Assembly: GCA_021151665.1 (NCBI GenBank)
Contig: JAGKWW010000002.1
Location: 1 to 64,000, forward strand
Reading direction: 5' to 3'
DNA from: Flavobacteriaceae bacterium
GTDB lineage: Bacteria; Bacteroidota; Bacteroidia; Flavobacteriales; Flavobacteriaceae
Length of the DNA stretch: 64,000 nt
Shown here: one piece after another, positions 40,938-48,954 of the stretch
Numbering within the stretch: position 1 is the stretch's first letter
How the letters are laid out: each line of letters begins with the position of its first letter
Made by a program: the position numbers and the translations under genes
The notes under the pieces: generated by a model
The model's input: only the letters and a program-made list of their open reading frames with translations
Database searches by the model: none
What the model was told of the DNA's origin: nothing

Positions 40938-41918
40938 CTATTTCTCTCTGACAGGAAACATAAAAGAAGCGATCACTGAAATAAGAAGTACGCCTCCTAC
41001 CACCGCCAATGATACAGGCGACGAGATATGAAAAAATGGGTTGACAAGCATTTTCAGGCCGATGAATGCGAGGATAATGGCGAGCCCATAATGCAGGCGG
41101 CTAAACATGTGCATAAAATTGGCCAGCAGAAAATATAGCGCCCTTAGCCCGAGTATGGCAAAGATATTTGAGGTATAAAGGATAAAAGGGTCGTTGGGCG
41201 CGATCGCAAAAATGGCCGGGATGGAGTCAACTGCGAAAATAAGGTCGGTAAATTCGATAACTGCAACGACTACCAGCAAAGGTGTGGCAATTTTTTTCCC
41301 ATCGACCTTAATAAAAAACTTACCGCCTTCAAAGTTCTTGGTTACTTTAAAGAACCGGTGTACAATCCTTGCGCCGGGGCTTTTTGAGAAGTCTTTATCT
41401 TCGTCTTTATCATCATGGGCTTTCCATGAATTGTAACCCGCATAGACAAGGAAAAATCCGAAAAGTGACAGTACCGCGTTTATCTTTACCGTTTCGCCGA
41501 AAAGCGTAACAGGCGGCAGGTAGGTCATATTGATGAGCTCTACACCTGTAAAGATAAATATCGCCCGGAAAAGCAACGCCCCTATAATGCCCCAAAACAG
41601 CACCTTATGGTGCAGCCGCTTGGGCACGTTGAAGTAATCGAAAACCAGGATGAACACAAAGAGGTTATCCACAGAAAGCGCTTTCTCTATCCAGTAGGCG
41701 CTCTGGAACTGTGTAAATTGTGTAAACCCGAGGTAGTAATAAATTACCCCGCTAAAGGCCATCGAAAGGCTTATCCAGACGATAGACCACGTAAGCGCTT
41801 CCCGGTTCGATACCACATGGCTGTGCCTGTTGAAAACCCCCAGGTCCAGCAACAGCATGATCACGACAACAATCGAGAATACGGCCAGTATGCCGGGGTG
41901 GTTTATCAGGTGGTCCAT
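40938..41918 (-). CDS. TerC/Alx-family metal-homeostasis membrane protein
   Basis: A 326-aa polytopic inner-membrane protein of the TerC family, with about eight TM segments. Signatures are SVDNLFVFILVFDYF (near residue 80) and FTDLIFAVDSIPAIFAI (near 225), which supply acidic residues implicated in Mn2+ export in relatives. A charged cytoplasmic loop lies at about 170-200 (HDDKDEDKDFSK). It lies 16 nt downstream of gpsA, so it is co-transcribed with it. There is no room for a yybP-ykoY riboswitch directly upstream. Confidence 0.9.
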   Translation of the reverse strand: MDHLINHPGILAVFSIVVVIMLLLDLGVFNRHSHVVSNREALTWSIVWISLSMAFSGVIYYYLGFTQFTQFQSAYWIEKALSVDNLFVFILVFDYFNVPKRLHHKVLFWGIIGALLFRAIFIFTGVELINMTYLPPVTLFGETVKINAVLSLFGFFLVYAGYNSWKAHDDKDEDKDFSKSPGARIVHRFFKVTKNFEGGKFFIKVDGKKIATPLLVVVAVIEFTDLIFAVDSIPAIFAIAPNDPFILYTSNIFAILGLRALYFLLANFMHMFSRLHYGLAIILAFIGLKMLVNPFFHISSPVSLAVVGGVLLISVIASFMFPVREK

Positions 41919-41934
41919 GGGCGGGTTTTTTACA

Positions 41935-42930
41935 TTAGTCCAGCTTTTCGGTCAGTTTTTTAAATACGCTTTTTGCATCCTTGCTTTCATACAGTATACT
42001 GTAAACAGCATCGATGATGGGAGTCTTCGCCCCGTAATCCTTATTTAGCTTGTGCGCGCTTTTCACGGCGTAATATCCTTCGGCAACCATGCTCATTTCC
42101 ATCATTGCTGATTTAACGGTATACCCTTTCCCTATCATATTGCCAAACATTCTGTTCCTTGAAAAAACAGAGTATCCGGTTACCAGAAGGTCGCCCAAAT
42201 AGGCCGAGTTGTTGATGTTGCGCTTCATCTTATGCACCTTGCGGATAAATTTCTTCATCTCGCGTATCGAGTTGCTCATCAGCAGTGCCTGGAAGTTGTC
42301 GCCATAGCCAAGGCCATGGGCAATACCTGCAGCAATCGCGTATATATTTTTAAGCATTGCGGCATACTCGGTGCCTACAATATCATCCGATATTTTGGTT
42401 TTGATGTAGTGGCTGTTGAGGTTTTTGCCCATCACGCGTGCCTTTTTCTGGTCGCCGCAGGCAATGGTAAGGTAAGACAGGCGCTCGAGGGCGACCTCTT
42501 CGGCATGGCAGGGCCCTGTAATAACACCAATATTGTCATAAGGTATATTGTATTCCTGGTGGAAGTGCTGGCCTACGATCAGGCTGGTTTCCGGAACGAT
42601 ACCCTTTATCGCAGAAAAGATTACCTTGTCATCCAGGCTTACTGTCAGGTTTTTAAGCTCGGCGCTAAGGAAAGCCGACGGAATAGCAAAAATAATATAG
42701 TCGGCATAGCTCACCGCTTCGTTGATGTCGGTGGTAAGCTTGAGTTTTTTCGTGTCAAATTCTACAGAGCTCAGGTAATTCGGGTTGTGGCGCTGCTGCA
42801 TCAAATGCTCTATCGCATTCTCGTTGCGCATGTACCATGCAATCTCCGGCAAGTTATGGCACAGCATCTTGGCAATGGCCGTGGCCCAGCTTCCGCCGCC
42901 TATTACTGCGAATTTTGGAGAGTCGTTCAT
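41935..42930 (-). CDS. gpsA: NAD(P)-dependent glycerol-3-phosphate dehydrogenase
   Basis: A 331-aa cytoplasmic enzyme that reduces dihydroxyacetone phosphate to sn-glycerol-3-phosphate for phospholipid synthesis. The nucleotide motif is GGGSWATA (residues 11-18). The canonical Gly before Thr is Ala here, a small deviation. GPCHAEEV, the catalytic Lys in EYAAMLKNIYAIAAGIAHGLGYGDN, and MSMVAEGYYAVKSA are all present. A -7 box (TAATTTTG, minus, 42956-42963) is 25 nt upstream. It forms a two-gene unit with terC. Confidence 0.95.
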   Translation of the reverse strand: MNDSPKFAVIGGGSWATAIAKMLCHNLPEIAWYMRNENAIEHLMQQRHNPNYLSSVEFDTKKLKLTTDINEAVSYADYIIFAIPSAFLSAELKNLTVSLDDKVIFSAIKGIVPETSLIVGQHFHQEYNIPYDNIGVITGPCHAEEVALERLSYLTIACGDQKKARVMGKNLNSHYIKTKISDDIVGTEYAAMLKNIYAIAAGIAHGLGYGDNFQALLMSNSIREMKKFIRKVHKMKRNINNSAYLGDLLVTGYSVFSRNRMFGNMIGKGYTVKSAMMEMSMVAEGYYAVKSAHKLNKDYGAKTPIIDAVYSILYESKDAKSVFKKLTEKLD

Positions 42931-42955
42931 TTTGGCTAATGTAATTTCAAAACTC

Positions 42956-42963
42956 CAAAATTA
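42956..42963 (-). promoter_or_regulatory. -7 box (TAATTTTG) of gpsA-terC
   Basis: Full consensus match on the minus strand, 25 nt before the ATG at 42930. Confidence 0.5.
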
Positions 42964-43128
42964 CTCTTTTTTTATCAGCAGGGGAAAGCCTTTAATTTTT
43001 TAAGCAGATATAAATAAATGTTAATTCTGCAATTTATTGCAATATCGTCAGCTATCTGCCGTTATTGTTTTGAATTTGTTTATAATACGATTACAACAGG
43101 TTAGTTAAATTTTTTGTTTTTGGTGTTT

Positions 43129-43162
43129 AAAAGGCGCTTAGGTTTTAACCGGGGCGCCTTTT
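43129..43162 (-). terminator. terminator after the YqhD-like alcohol dehydrogenase gene
   Basis: AAAAGGCGC (43129-43137) pairs with GCGCCTTTT (43154-43162), with an inner GGTT/AACC stem. On the minus strand it is followed by a T-rich run. The remaining 42964-43128 shows no other element I can identify. Confidence 0.75.
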
Positions 43163-43165
43163 ATT

Positions 43166-44323
43166 TTAGTAGCTCATCTCTACGATTTCTTTAACTTTAT
43201 CCAGTGTAATATTCTGGCGTTCGCCGAGGCCTTTCCAGCCGCGCTTCTCAAATCGTTCGGTAATAATGGCAGCAGTTTTCGCGTAATCATCTGTATAATT
43301 CGCGAGCTTGGTGTCCATACCCATCGTATGGAAAAACTGTACCGTTTTCTCTATCGCCTGTGATGCCACATTATCGTTATCTCCGCTTAGGCCCCACACC
43401 CTACGGCCATACTGCGCCAGTTTATCTTTTTTGGTTTCGAACATCACACGGTACAGGTTTGGCCCAATGACGGCAAGCGTGCGCGCGTGGTCTATTTCAA
43501 ACAGTGCGGTTAGCTCATGGCCTATCATGTGGGTAGCCCAGTCGGTTGGTACGCCTTTTTGTATGAGCCCGTTAAGCGCCATGGTGCAGCACCACATAAA
43601 GTTTGAGGCAAGTTTATAATCTGCCGGATTCTGTACCACTTTTGGCCCGATCTCAATTAGCGTCTGTAGTATGCCTTCCGAGATACGGTCCTGTAACAAA
43701 GCGTCGGCAGGATACGTGAGGTATTGCTCCATTACGTGTGTGAAAGCATCAACCACGCCATTTTGCAACTGCCGTTGGGGTAAGGATGCAACAACGGTGG
43801 GGTCGCATATTGAGAACGCCGGAAACACGCCGGGCCCGCCGAAGCTTAGCTTCTCCTGCGTGGCGTTAATTGTTACTACCGAACCCGAATTCATTTCGCT
43901 GCCGGTAGCGGGAAGTGTCAAAACCGTTCCGAAAGGTATGGTATTCTTTTCGATGCGGATGCGCTTTTGAAGGATATCGATCGGGTTACCGTCAAATCTG
44001 GCCGCTGCCGAAATAAACTTCACGCCGTCAATTACCGAGCCGCCCCCTACAGCCAGCAGGAACGTTATCTCTTTTTCGCGGACAACATCCACCGCCTTCC
44101 CCAGGGTTTCGAAACGCGGGTTGGGTTCGATGCCGCCAAATTCGGTAATGTCATATCCCGATAGTGCCCTGGTCACCTGGTCATGGATACCGTTTTTAAA
44201 GATGCTTCCGCCGCCGTAGGCAAGCAGTATTTTAGAACCGGCAGGGATAAGCTTTGGCAGTTTCGCGATCTGGCCTTTTCCAAATATCAGGTTGACAGGA
44301 TTATAAAGTTCGAAGTTGAGCAT
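43166..44323 (-). CDS. iron-containing alcohol dehydrogenase (YqhD/BdhA-like)
   Basis: A 385-aa group III alcohol dehydrogenase. The start FELYNPVNLIFGKGQI and AYGGGSIFKNG match the YqhD/butanol-dehydrogenase subgroup, which uses NADPH to reduce short aldehydes. The NAD(P) motif GGGSVIDG (about 95-102) is present. Metal-binding residues lie in DAFTHVMEQYL and in MIGHELTALFEIDHARTLA. It is a single-gene unit, with a terminator on each side, and probably detoxifies reactive aldehydes; the substrate is not defined by sequence. Confidence 0.9.
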   Translation of the reverse strand: MLNFELYNPVNLIFGKGQIAKLPKLIPAGSKILLAYGGGSIFKNGIHDQVTRALSGYDITEFGGIEPNPRFETLGKAVDVVREKEITFLLAVGGGSVIDGVKFISAAARFDGNPIDILQKRIRIEKNTIPFGTVLTLPATGSEMNSGSVVTINATQEKLSFGGPGVFPAFSICDPTVVASLPQRQLQNGVVDAFTHVMEQYLTYPADALLQDRISEGILQTLIEIGPKVVQNPADYKLASNFMWCCTMALNGLIQKGVPTDWATHMIGHELTALFEIDHARTLAVIGPNLYRVMFETKKDKLAQYGRRVWGLSGDNDNVASQAIEKTVQFFHTMGMDTKLANYTDDYAKTAAIITERFEKRGWKGLGERQNITLDKVKEIVEMSY

Positions 44324-44349
44324 GATATTTTCTATTTAGTGTAGTAGTA

Positions 44350-44378
44350 AAATTACAAAATGCCGCGTCTGCGGCATT
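44350..44378 (-). terminator. terminator after nadD
   Basis: AATGCCGC (44359-44366) and GCGGCATT (44371-44378) form a perfect 8-bp stem with a GTCT/AGAC loop. On the minus strand it is followed by TTTTGTAATTTT. It ends the yicC-gmk-acyltransferase-nadD operon. Confidence 0.8.
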
Positions 44379-44392
44379 CGGATTGTTATAGT

Positions 44393-44974
44393 TTAACGTT
44401 TGTAGAACAAATTATGGTCGATATACCCCCATACCTTTTGCGGAAGCATGGGCCGCACATTCTTTCCGGCTTTAATGTTATCGCGGATAAAAGTTGACGA
44501 AAGCTCGATAACCGGCGCTCCAGTGCGGTGGATACGCGGATGGGTCAGCAGTGAGGGGTCAGCCACTTCGGTGTTAATCCGCGGATAAACAAAAATGTCG
44601 TGGTGCTGCAGTATTACCTCATAGTTTTTCCATTTGTGAAAAGAGTTGAGGTTGTCTTCTCCCATAATCAGCGCAAACTCGTGCGTGGGGAATTTTTCCC
44701 GCAAATGCTCCAGCGTATGTACAGTGTAATTCGGCTGTGGGAGGCGAAATTCCACATCGCTGGGTTTTAGCTTTACGTAATCTTCTGTTGCAAGATGAAC
44801 CATCTGCAGCCGGTGATGATCGTCCAGCAGTGTACTTTTCTTTTTGTGTGGATTATGGGGCGTTACTACAAGCCACACCTGATCCAGCCCGCCATGCTCT
44901 GCCATGTGGTTGGCGATGATTAGGTGCCCAACGTGTAAGGGGTTGAAGGTTCCGAAGTATAGCCCTACTTTCAT
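44393..44974 (-). CDS. nadD: nicotinate-nucleotide adenylyltransferase
   Basis: A 193-aa NAD-biosynthesis enzyme that adenylates nicotinate mononucleotide. The nucleotidyltransferase motif GTFNPLHVGH is at residues 8-17, and the second signature (LSSTFIRDNI, about 160-169) corresponds to ISSTxIR. The length is normal. It is the last gene of the yicC-gmk operon, starting 1 nt after the acyltransferase stop, and is followed by a hairpin terminator. Confidence 0.95.
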   Translation of the reverse strand: MKVGLYFGTFNPLHVGHLIIANHMAEHGGLDQVWLVVTPHNPHKKKSTLLDDHHRLQMVHLATEDYVKLKPSDVEFRLPQPNYTVHTLEHLREKFPTHEFALIMGEDNLNSFHKWKNYEVILQHHDIFVYPRINTEVADPSLLTHPRIHRTGAPVIELSSTFIRDNIKAGKNVRPMLPQKVWGYIDHNLFYKR

Positions 44975-44975
44975 A

Positions 44976-45542
44976 TTATTTCAGATAAATGGTGCCATGC
45001 TTTGCAGCCGATTCCCGCAGGTGCTGGATTTGCGCTGCCGAAGCCCGGGTTATGTGGAATTCTTCCCCGAAACTATTTTCTGCGTTCATTTGCTGCCCTT
45101 CCCGTGCAATATAATCGGAGGTGTGCATCAGGAAACGGGCAGGGTTGCCGGCATATACAGTGTTATCCGGTACATCTTTCGTCACAACCGACCCGGCCCC
45201 AATGATCACATCATTTCCAACGGTGACTCCAGGTAGAATAATGCTTCCCGCACCAATGAAGACCCTGTTGCCAATGGCTGTATTCTTTACCTTGGTATGC
45301 TCCAAAAACCACCAGATGCTGGCGTCGTGTGCAAGGATGTGGACATTGTGTGCCAGGCTCACGTTGTCGCCTATGGTAATATGTGCGCAATGCGACCCAT
45401 CGATGATGCAGCCGCCCTGCATGATAAAGTTGTCGCCAACTTTCAGTCCTTTTTGTTTCAGCTTCTCAATTACATACCGCTGGTCCATCCCCAGCAGGCG
45501 CCGGAGCAAAGACTGGATGTAATGGATGAGCCGTTTTTTCAT
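44976..45542 (-). CDS. left-handed beta-helix acyltransferase
   Basis: A 188-aa O-acetyltransferase-like protein with hexapeptide repeats (I-G-x4 patterns: DNFIMQGGCIIDG, ITIGDNVSLAHNVHILAHDASIWW, IGNRVFIGAGSIILPGVTVGNDVIIGAGSVVTKDVPDNTVYAGNPAR). It resembles sugar or polysaccharide O-acetyltransferases (maltose acetyltransferase-like). The acceptor is unknown. It sits 5 nt downstream of gmk and 1 nt upstream of nadD, inside an operon of nucleotide-related genes. This is an unusual place for such a gene. Confidence 0.85.
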   Translation of the reverse strand: MKKRLIHYIQSLLRRLLGMDQRYVIEKLKQKGLKVGDNFIMQGGCIIDGSHCAHITIGDNVSLAHNVHILAHDASIWWFLEHTKVKNTAIGNRVFIGAGSIILPGVTVGNDVIIGAGSVVTKDVPDNTVYAGNPARFLMHTSDYIAREGQQMNAENSFGEEFHITRASAAQIQHLRESAAKHGTIYLK

Positions 45543-45547
45543 GGGGA

Positions 45548-46120
45548 TTATTTCGCAATGAATTCTTTTACCAGGCGGTATGCCTCCTCCTTGGCGGTAT
45601 CGAGGTCGTAATTTTTGATAATCGTATCAAACTGCGGCGCCGTAGCCAGTTCTACGGATGCTTTGGCAATACGCATATTGATCTTGTCATCACTTTCGGT
45701 ACTGCGGTTCTTAAGGCGTATCTTGAGTTCATCGATGCTTGGCGGCTTTACAAAAACTGCCAGCGTTTCTTCGGGAAATTTCTTTTTGATGCGAAGGCCG
45801 CCGGCTACATCGATGTCAAAAATGACATTCTTTCCCTGCGCCCAGATGCGTTCGAGTTCGCTTTTCAGCGTGCCGTAAAAGTTGTCGCGGTACACTTCTT
45901 CCCACTCTACAAAATCTTCGGCTTTGATGTGCTTCTTAAATTCGTCAAGCGACATGAAGTAATAGTCTTTACCGTGCTGCTCTTCGCCGCGTGGCGAACG
46001 CGTAGCTGCCGATATCGAAAATTCAAGGTCGAGTTCCGGCTGTGCCAGCAGGTGCCGTACGATAGTGGTTTTTCCCGAGCCCGAAGGCGCCGAGAATACA
46101 ATGAGTTTGCCTTTGGCCAT
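45548..46120 (-). CDS. gmk: guanylate kinase
   Basis: A 190-aa enzyme that phosphorylates GMP to GDP. The P-loop is SAPSGSGKTT (10-19). GMP-binding residues appear in SAATRSPRGEEQHGKDYYF, the lid region has DIDVAGGLRIK, and the C-terminal helix is standard. It lies between yicC (74 nt upstream, with an intergenic hairpin repeat) and the acyltransferase gene. Confidence 0.96.
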   Translation of the reverse strand: MAKGKLIVFSAPSGSGKTTIVRHLLAQPELDLEFSISAATRSPRGEEQHGKDYYFMSLDEFKKHIKAEDFVEWEEVYRDNFYGTLKSELERIWAQGKNVIFDIDVAGGLRIKKKFPEETLAVFVKPPSIDELKIRLKNRSTESDDKINMRIAKASVELATAPQFDTIIKNYDLDTAKEEAYRLVKEFIAK

Positions 46121-46138
46121 GTTGTGTTGTAGTTATTA

Positions 46139-46197
46139 GTTCCGTGTTCGGGGTTCCGTGTTCATAACCCGAACACGAAACCCGAAACCTGAAACTA
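46139..46197. repeat. intergenic GAACCCGAAACC-type word repeat with hairpin
   Basis: The yicC-gmk spacer repeats GTTCCGTGTTC twice and then its near reverse complements (GAACACGAAACCCGAAACCTGAAAC). CGTGTTC (46157-46163) and GAACACG (46171-46177) pair perfectly over a 7-nt loop, and the stem can extend further with one mismatch. It is non-coding. Similar word repeats occur at 8298-8350, 22952-22986, 25178-25215, 62922-62990 and 63585-63606. Confidence 0.7.
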
Positions 46198-47052
46198 TAA
46201 TATATTAAGAACCTGTTCTTTTATCTTTTCGAGTTCGTCCTTCATCTGCACCACAAGCTTCTGCATTTGTGCATGATTGGATTTTGAACCCATGGTATTG
46301 ATCTCGCGGCCCATTTCCTGAGTGATGAAGCCCAGCTTGCGGCCATTGGCCTCTTTGCCGGCGAGCGTTTCTATAAAGTAATTGAGGTGGTTTTCCAGGC
46401 GCACCTTTTCCTCTGTAATGTCCATTTTTTCAAGGTAATATATGAGTTCCTGCTCAAAACGGTTCTCGTCTACGTTTACCTTTAACTCTTCAATGGCGGC
46501 GTGCAGCCTGTTCTTTACATTCTGTATGCGCTCTCCGTCCAGCACTACGGTTTCATTCATCAACGAAAGGATATTGGCAATACGCACCAGAAATTCCTTT
46601 TCCAGCGCTACGCCTTCCGTCACGCGGAAACTCTGGATGTTGTTCAGCGCTTCTTCTATCACGCCCTGAATTTGTGCCCAGTCGTTTTCATCGATCTCTT
46701 CGCGCTCTGTCTTCAGGGCATCGGGCATGCGCACGGCCATTTTCAGCAGTTCGGTAAAATCACCGTCTACCACTTCCCTTAGCTGTGAAATATAGGCTTT
46801 TACTATCGGCACATTTACTTTGGCCGATGTTTCTTCGCCGGTCACCTCTATAAAAAGGGAGAAGTCGATCTTGCCGCGTTCCAGCCGTTGCGCTATCTGG
46901 TTGCGAAGGCCCAGCTCCATTTCGCGGAACGCCGAAGGCATACGCACATTCAGGTCAAGCCCTTTGCTGTTAAGCGATTTGATCTCTACGGTAATCTTTT
47001 TGTTGGGTAGCTGAAGCGAAGCTTTCCCGAAACCCGTCATGGACTGTATCAT
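46195..47052 (-). CDS. YicC family endoribonuclease
   Basis: A 285-aa protein of the YicC family (starting MIQSMTGFGKASL, with KSLNSKGLDLNVRMP). It has a C-terminal DUF1732 segment (EANGRKLGFITQEMGREINTMGSKSNHAQMQKLVVQMKDELEKIKEQVLNIL). YicC is an RNase involved in small-RNA decay in E. coli. It is the first gene of the operon with gmk, an acyltransferase and nadD. A -7 box (TACCTTTG, minus, 47071-47078) lies 18 nt before the ATG. Confidence 0.93.
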   Translation of the reverse strand: MIQSMTGFGKASLQLPNKKITVEIKSLNSKGLDLNVRMPSAFREMELGLRNQIAQRLERGKIDFSLFIEVTGEETSAKVNVPIVKAYISQLREVVDGDFTELLKMAVRMPDALKTEREEIDENDWAQIQGVIEEALNNIQSFRVTEGVALEKEFLVRIANILSLMNETVVLDGERIQNVKNRLHAAIEELKVNVDENRFEQELIYYLEKMDITEEKVRLENHLNYFIETLAGKEANGRKLGFITQEMGREINTMGSKSNHAQMQKLVVQMKDELEKIKEQVLNIL

Positions 47053-47070
47053 GCAAAAAATTTAAAGGAG

Positions 47071-47078
47071 CAAAGGTA
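47071..47078 (-). promoter_or_regulatory. -7 box (TACCTTTG) of the yicC-gmk-nadD operon
   Basis: Full consensus match on the minus strand, 18 nt before the yicC ATG at 47052. Confidence 0.6.
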
Positions 47079-47131
47079 ATAAAAAGATAGGTGCGTGCGC
47101 GAGGTTTTGCACCGTGCAATTCGCTGGTAAG

Positions 47132-48040
47132 CTATTCTTTTGACTGCTGAACAGCCGCTGCTTTGGCAGGCTTGGTGACAAGGTAAACCCCTCCGAATAT
47201 CAGCAATGCCGAGAATGCCTTTACCGGATCGATGCTGTCTTTGCCCAACGCCACAGAGAATACGGTTGCAAAAAGCGGCTGCAAATAAATGAATACAGCT
47301 ACGGTGGTTGGCTTTAGCTCTTTCATGCTCAAGAGGTTCAGCAAATAAGTGAGGAAGGTTGAGATCACGACAACGAAGGCGACTTTAGCCGCAATGTCTA
47401 AAGGCATCGCATCCCATGCAATGGCTGACACATCATTCCACCCAAAAGGCAGCACCATCAGAAAGCCAAACAGGTAAATCCATTTCACAAACGCGAACGC
47501 ATTGTATTTCTGCATCAGCTTTTTAACCAGGATAAGATAAAGTCCATAGGAAACGGCATTCACAAAAACAAGGAAGTTGCCCCACAGCGCGTTCTCGCCG
47601 GTATTGACTGTTTTTCCGTATAGGATCAGAAGTACCGTACCGCCCAGCCCAAGCAGGATACCAAGGGCTTTCATGCTTTGGATCTTTTCGCGCATAATAA
47701 TGGCCGAGAGGATCAGCACGATCATGGGTGTGGTTACCATCAGTACCGATGCCATGATGGGAGAGGTGAGGCTCAAACCCTTGAAGAACGTAAGCATGTT
47801 AAATGCGATACCAAAGAACGCTGCGGCAATGACTCTCGGGAAGTCGGCACGCTGTACTTTTTCTTTTGTTACAAAAAGTGCGGCCAGCCAAAACAAAATG
47901 ACCGATCCACCAACCCGCAAAACGATAAACCCAAAGGGTTTTACAAATGCCGGCATCACATCTTTAGCAATCGTGAATGTGACCCCGTAGATGATGGAAA
48001 CCATTGTGGCTGCCAGCAGTGCAAGTGACCGCTTATCCAT
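47132..48040 (-). CDS. DMT-superfamily EamA-type exporter
   Basis: A 302-aa inner-membrane protein with about ten TM helices and two EamA repeats (first GVTFTIAKDVMPAFVKPFGFIVLRVGG, second GLYLILVKKLM...). DMT transporters export amino acids, nucleosides or other small metabolites; the substrate cannot be predicted. The ATG at 48040 was chosen over 48055 because MDKRSLALL fits better and reduces overlap with the ArsC-like gene. The two still overlap by 8 nt and are probably co-transcribed. Confidence 0.88.
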   Translation of the reverse strand: MDKRSLALLAATMVSIIYGVTFTIAKDVMPAFVKPFGFIVLRVGGSVILFWLAALFVTKEKVQRADFPRVIAAAFFGIAFNMLTFFKGLSLTSPIMASVLMVTTPMIVLILSAIIMREKIQSMKALGILLGLGGTVLLILYGKTVNTGENALWGNFLVFVNAVSYGLYLILVKKLMQKYNAFAFVKWIYLFGFLMVLPFGWNDVSAIAWDAMPLDIAAKVAFVVVISTFLTYLLNLLSMKELKPTTVAVFIYLQPLFATVFSVALGKDSIDPVKAFSALLIFGGVYLVTKPAKAAAVQQSKE

Positions 48041-48389
48041 TTTGAAGGTGGGCAATGGCGCTTTCCACTACTGCTTTGCTGTTCCCGATAAAAATATGTT
48101 CGCCGTCCACAATCACCGGGCGGCTGAGGAAAGTATAATGCTCCAGGATCAGGTTGCGGTAATCGTCTTCGGTTAGCGCCTTGTCTTTCAGCCCGCGCTC
48201 TTTATACAGTGTTGCCTTTCGGCTAAACAAGGCTTCGTAGCTTCCGGCAAGTCGGTGCATTTCATTAAGCTGGTCCGGGGTAATGCGTTCCTGCTTAATG
48301 TCCTGCAGGATAAAGCCTTCGGTATTGGGAAGGGATTTCAGTATACGCCTGCAGGTATCGCAGGTCTTCAGGTGGAAGATGGTTTTCAT
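48033..48389 (-). CDS. ArsC/Spx-family reductase-like protein
   Basis: A 118-aa thioredoxin-fold protein starting MKTIFHLKTCDTCRRIL, with a CxxC (Cys10, Cys13) where arsenate reductases and Spx proteins have their active or redox Cys. It has no clear arsenate operon partners (no arsB/acr3). A general thiol-redox or Spx-like regulatory role is therefore as likely as arsenate reduction. The start at 48389 is supported by a -7 box (TACCTTTG, minus, 48408-48415) that excludes the longer ORF. Confidence 0.85.
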   Translation of the reverse strand: MKTIFHLKTCDTCRRILKSLPNTEGFILQDIKQERITPDQLNEMHRLAGSYEALFSRKATLYKERGLKDKALTEDDYRNLILEHYTFLSRPVIVDGEHIFIGNSKAVVESAIAHLQNG

Positions 48390-48407
48390 TGATTTTGGAA
48401 TGAAGCG

Positions 48408-48415
48408 CAAAGGTA
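48408..48415 (-). promoter_or_regulatory. -7 box (TACCTTTG) of the ArsC-like/EamA unit
   Basis: Full consensus match on the minus strand, 18 nt before the ATG at 48389. Confidence 0.6.
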
Positions 48416-48498
48416 TCTATTTCAGCCAAAGCAAACAACGACTGGTAGTCGTGGTGCAAGCGAAAAGATTTCCTACTTTTATCAAAATTTCAATACCG

Positions 48499-48954
48499 AT
48501 GGAAAACGAATTTGGCGTATGGCGCAACAGCAGGAGGCTGATGCTGCAATTCCTGGACAATTACACTTTGGAGCAATTGAATAAGGTGCCTGAAGGCTTC
48601 AATAACAACCTGATCTGGAATATTGCGCATGTTGTAGTTTCGCAACAACTGCTTGTGCATAAACTGGCAGGGCACGAGGTAATGGTGAGCGATGAAATGA
48701 TCGCGGCCTACCGGAAAGGTACCAAGCCAACGCGCGATGTAAACGACGAAGAGGTTGCACAAATTAAAGCACTGCTGTTCTCAACAATAGACAAAACGAT
48801 TGCCGATTACAACGTCGGTGCTTTTACCACATTCCACGAATACACTTCTGAGTTTGGTTTTACCATGAAAAGTGTTGAGGATGCCATTGCATTCAACAAT
48901 TTCCATGAAGGCACACACTTAGGCATGATGATAGGCCTGCGCCGTTTCCTTTAG
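48499..48954 (+). CDS. DinB family protein
   Basis: A 151-aa four-helix-bundle protein of the DinB/YfiT superfamily, starting MENEFGVWRNSRRLMLQFLDN. Metal-binding histidines are at IWNIAHVVVSQQ (about residue 40) and in the C-terminal FHEGTHLGMMIGL (His-x3-His). This superfamily includes bacillithiol transferases and many proteins of unknown role. The longer ORF upstream was rejected because its extra codons lie across the divergent promoter. Its stop abuts the convergent DUF3298 gene. Confidence 0.83.
   Translation: MENEFGVWRNSRRLMLQFLDNYTLEQLNKVPEGFNNNLIWNIAHVVVSQQLLVHKLAGHEVMVSDEMIAAYRKGTKPTRDVNDEEVAQIKALLFSTIDKTIADYNVGAFTTFHEYTSEFGFTMKSVEDAIAFNNFHEGTHLGMMIGLRRFL

Noticed and set aside
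41919..41934. Possible Mn2+ (yybP-ykoY) riboswitch before the TerC-type gene
   Set aside because: Only 16 nt separate it from gpsA, too short for the riboswitch, and no such motif precedes gpsA either.
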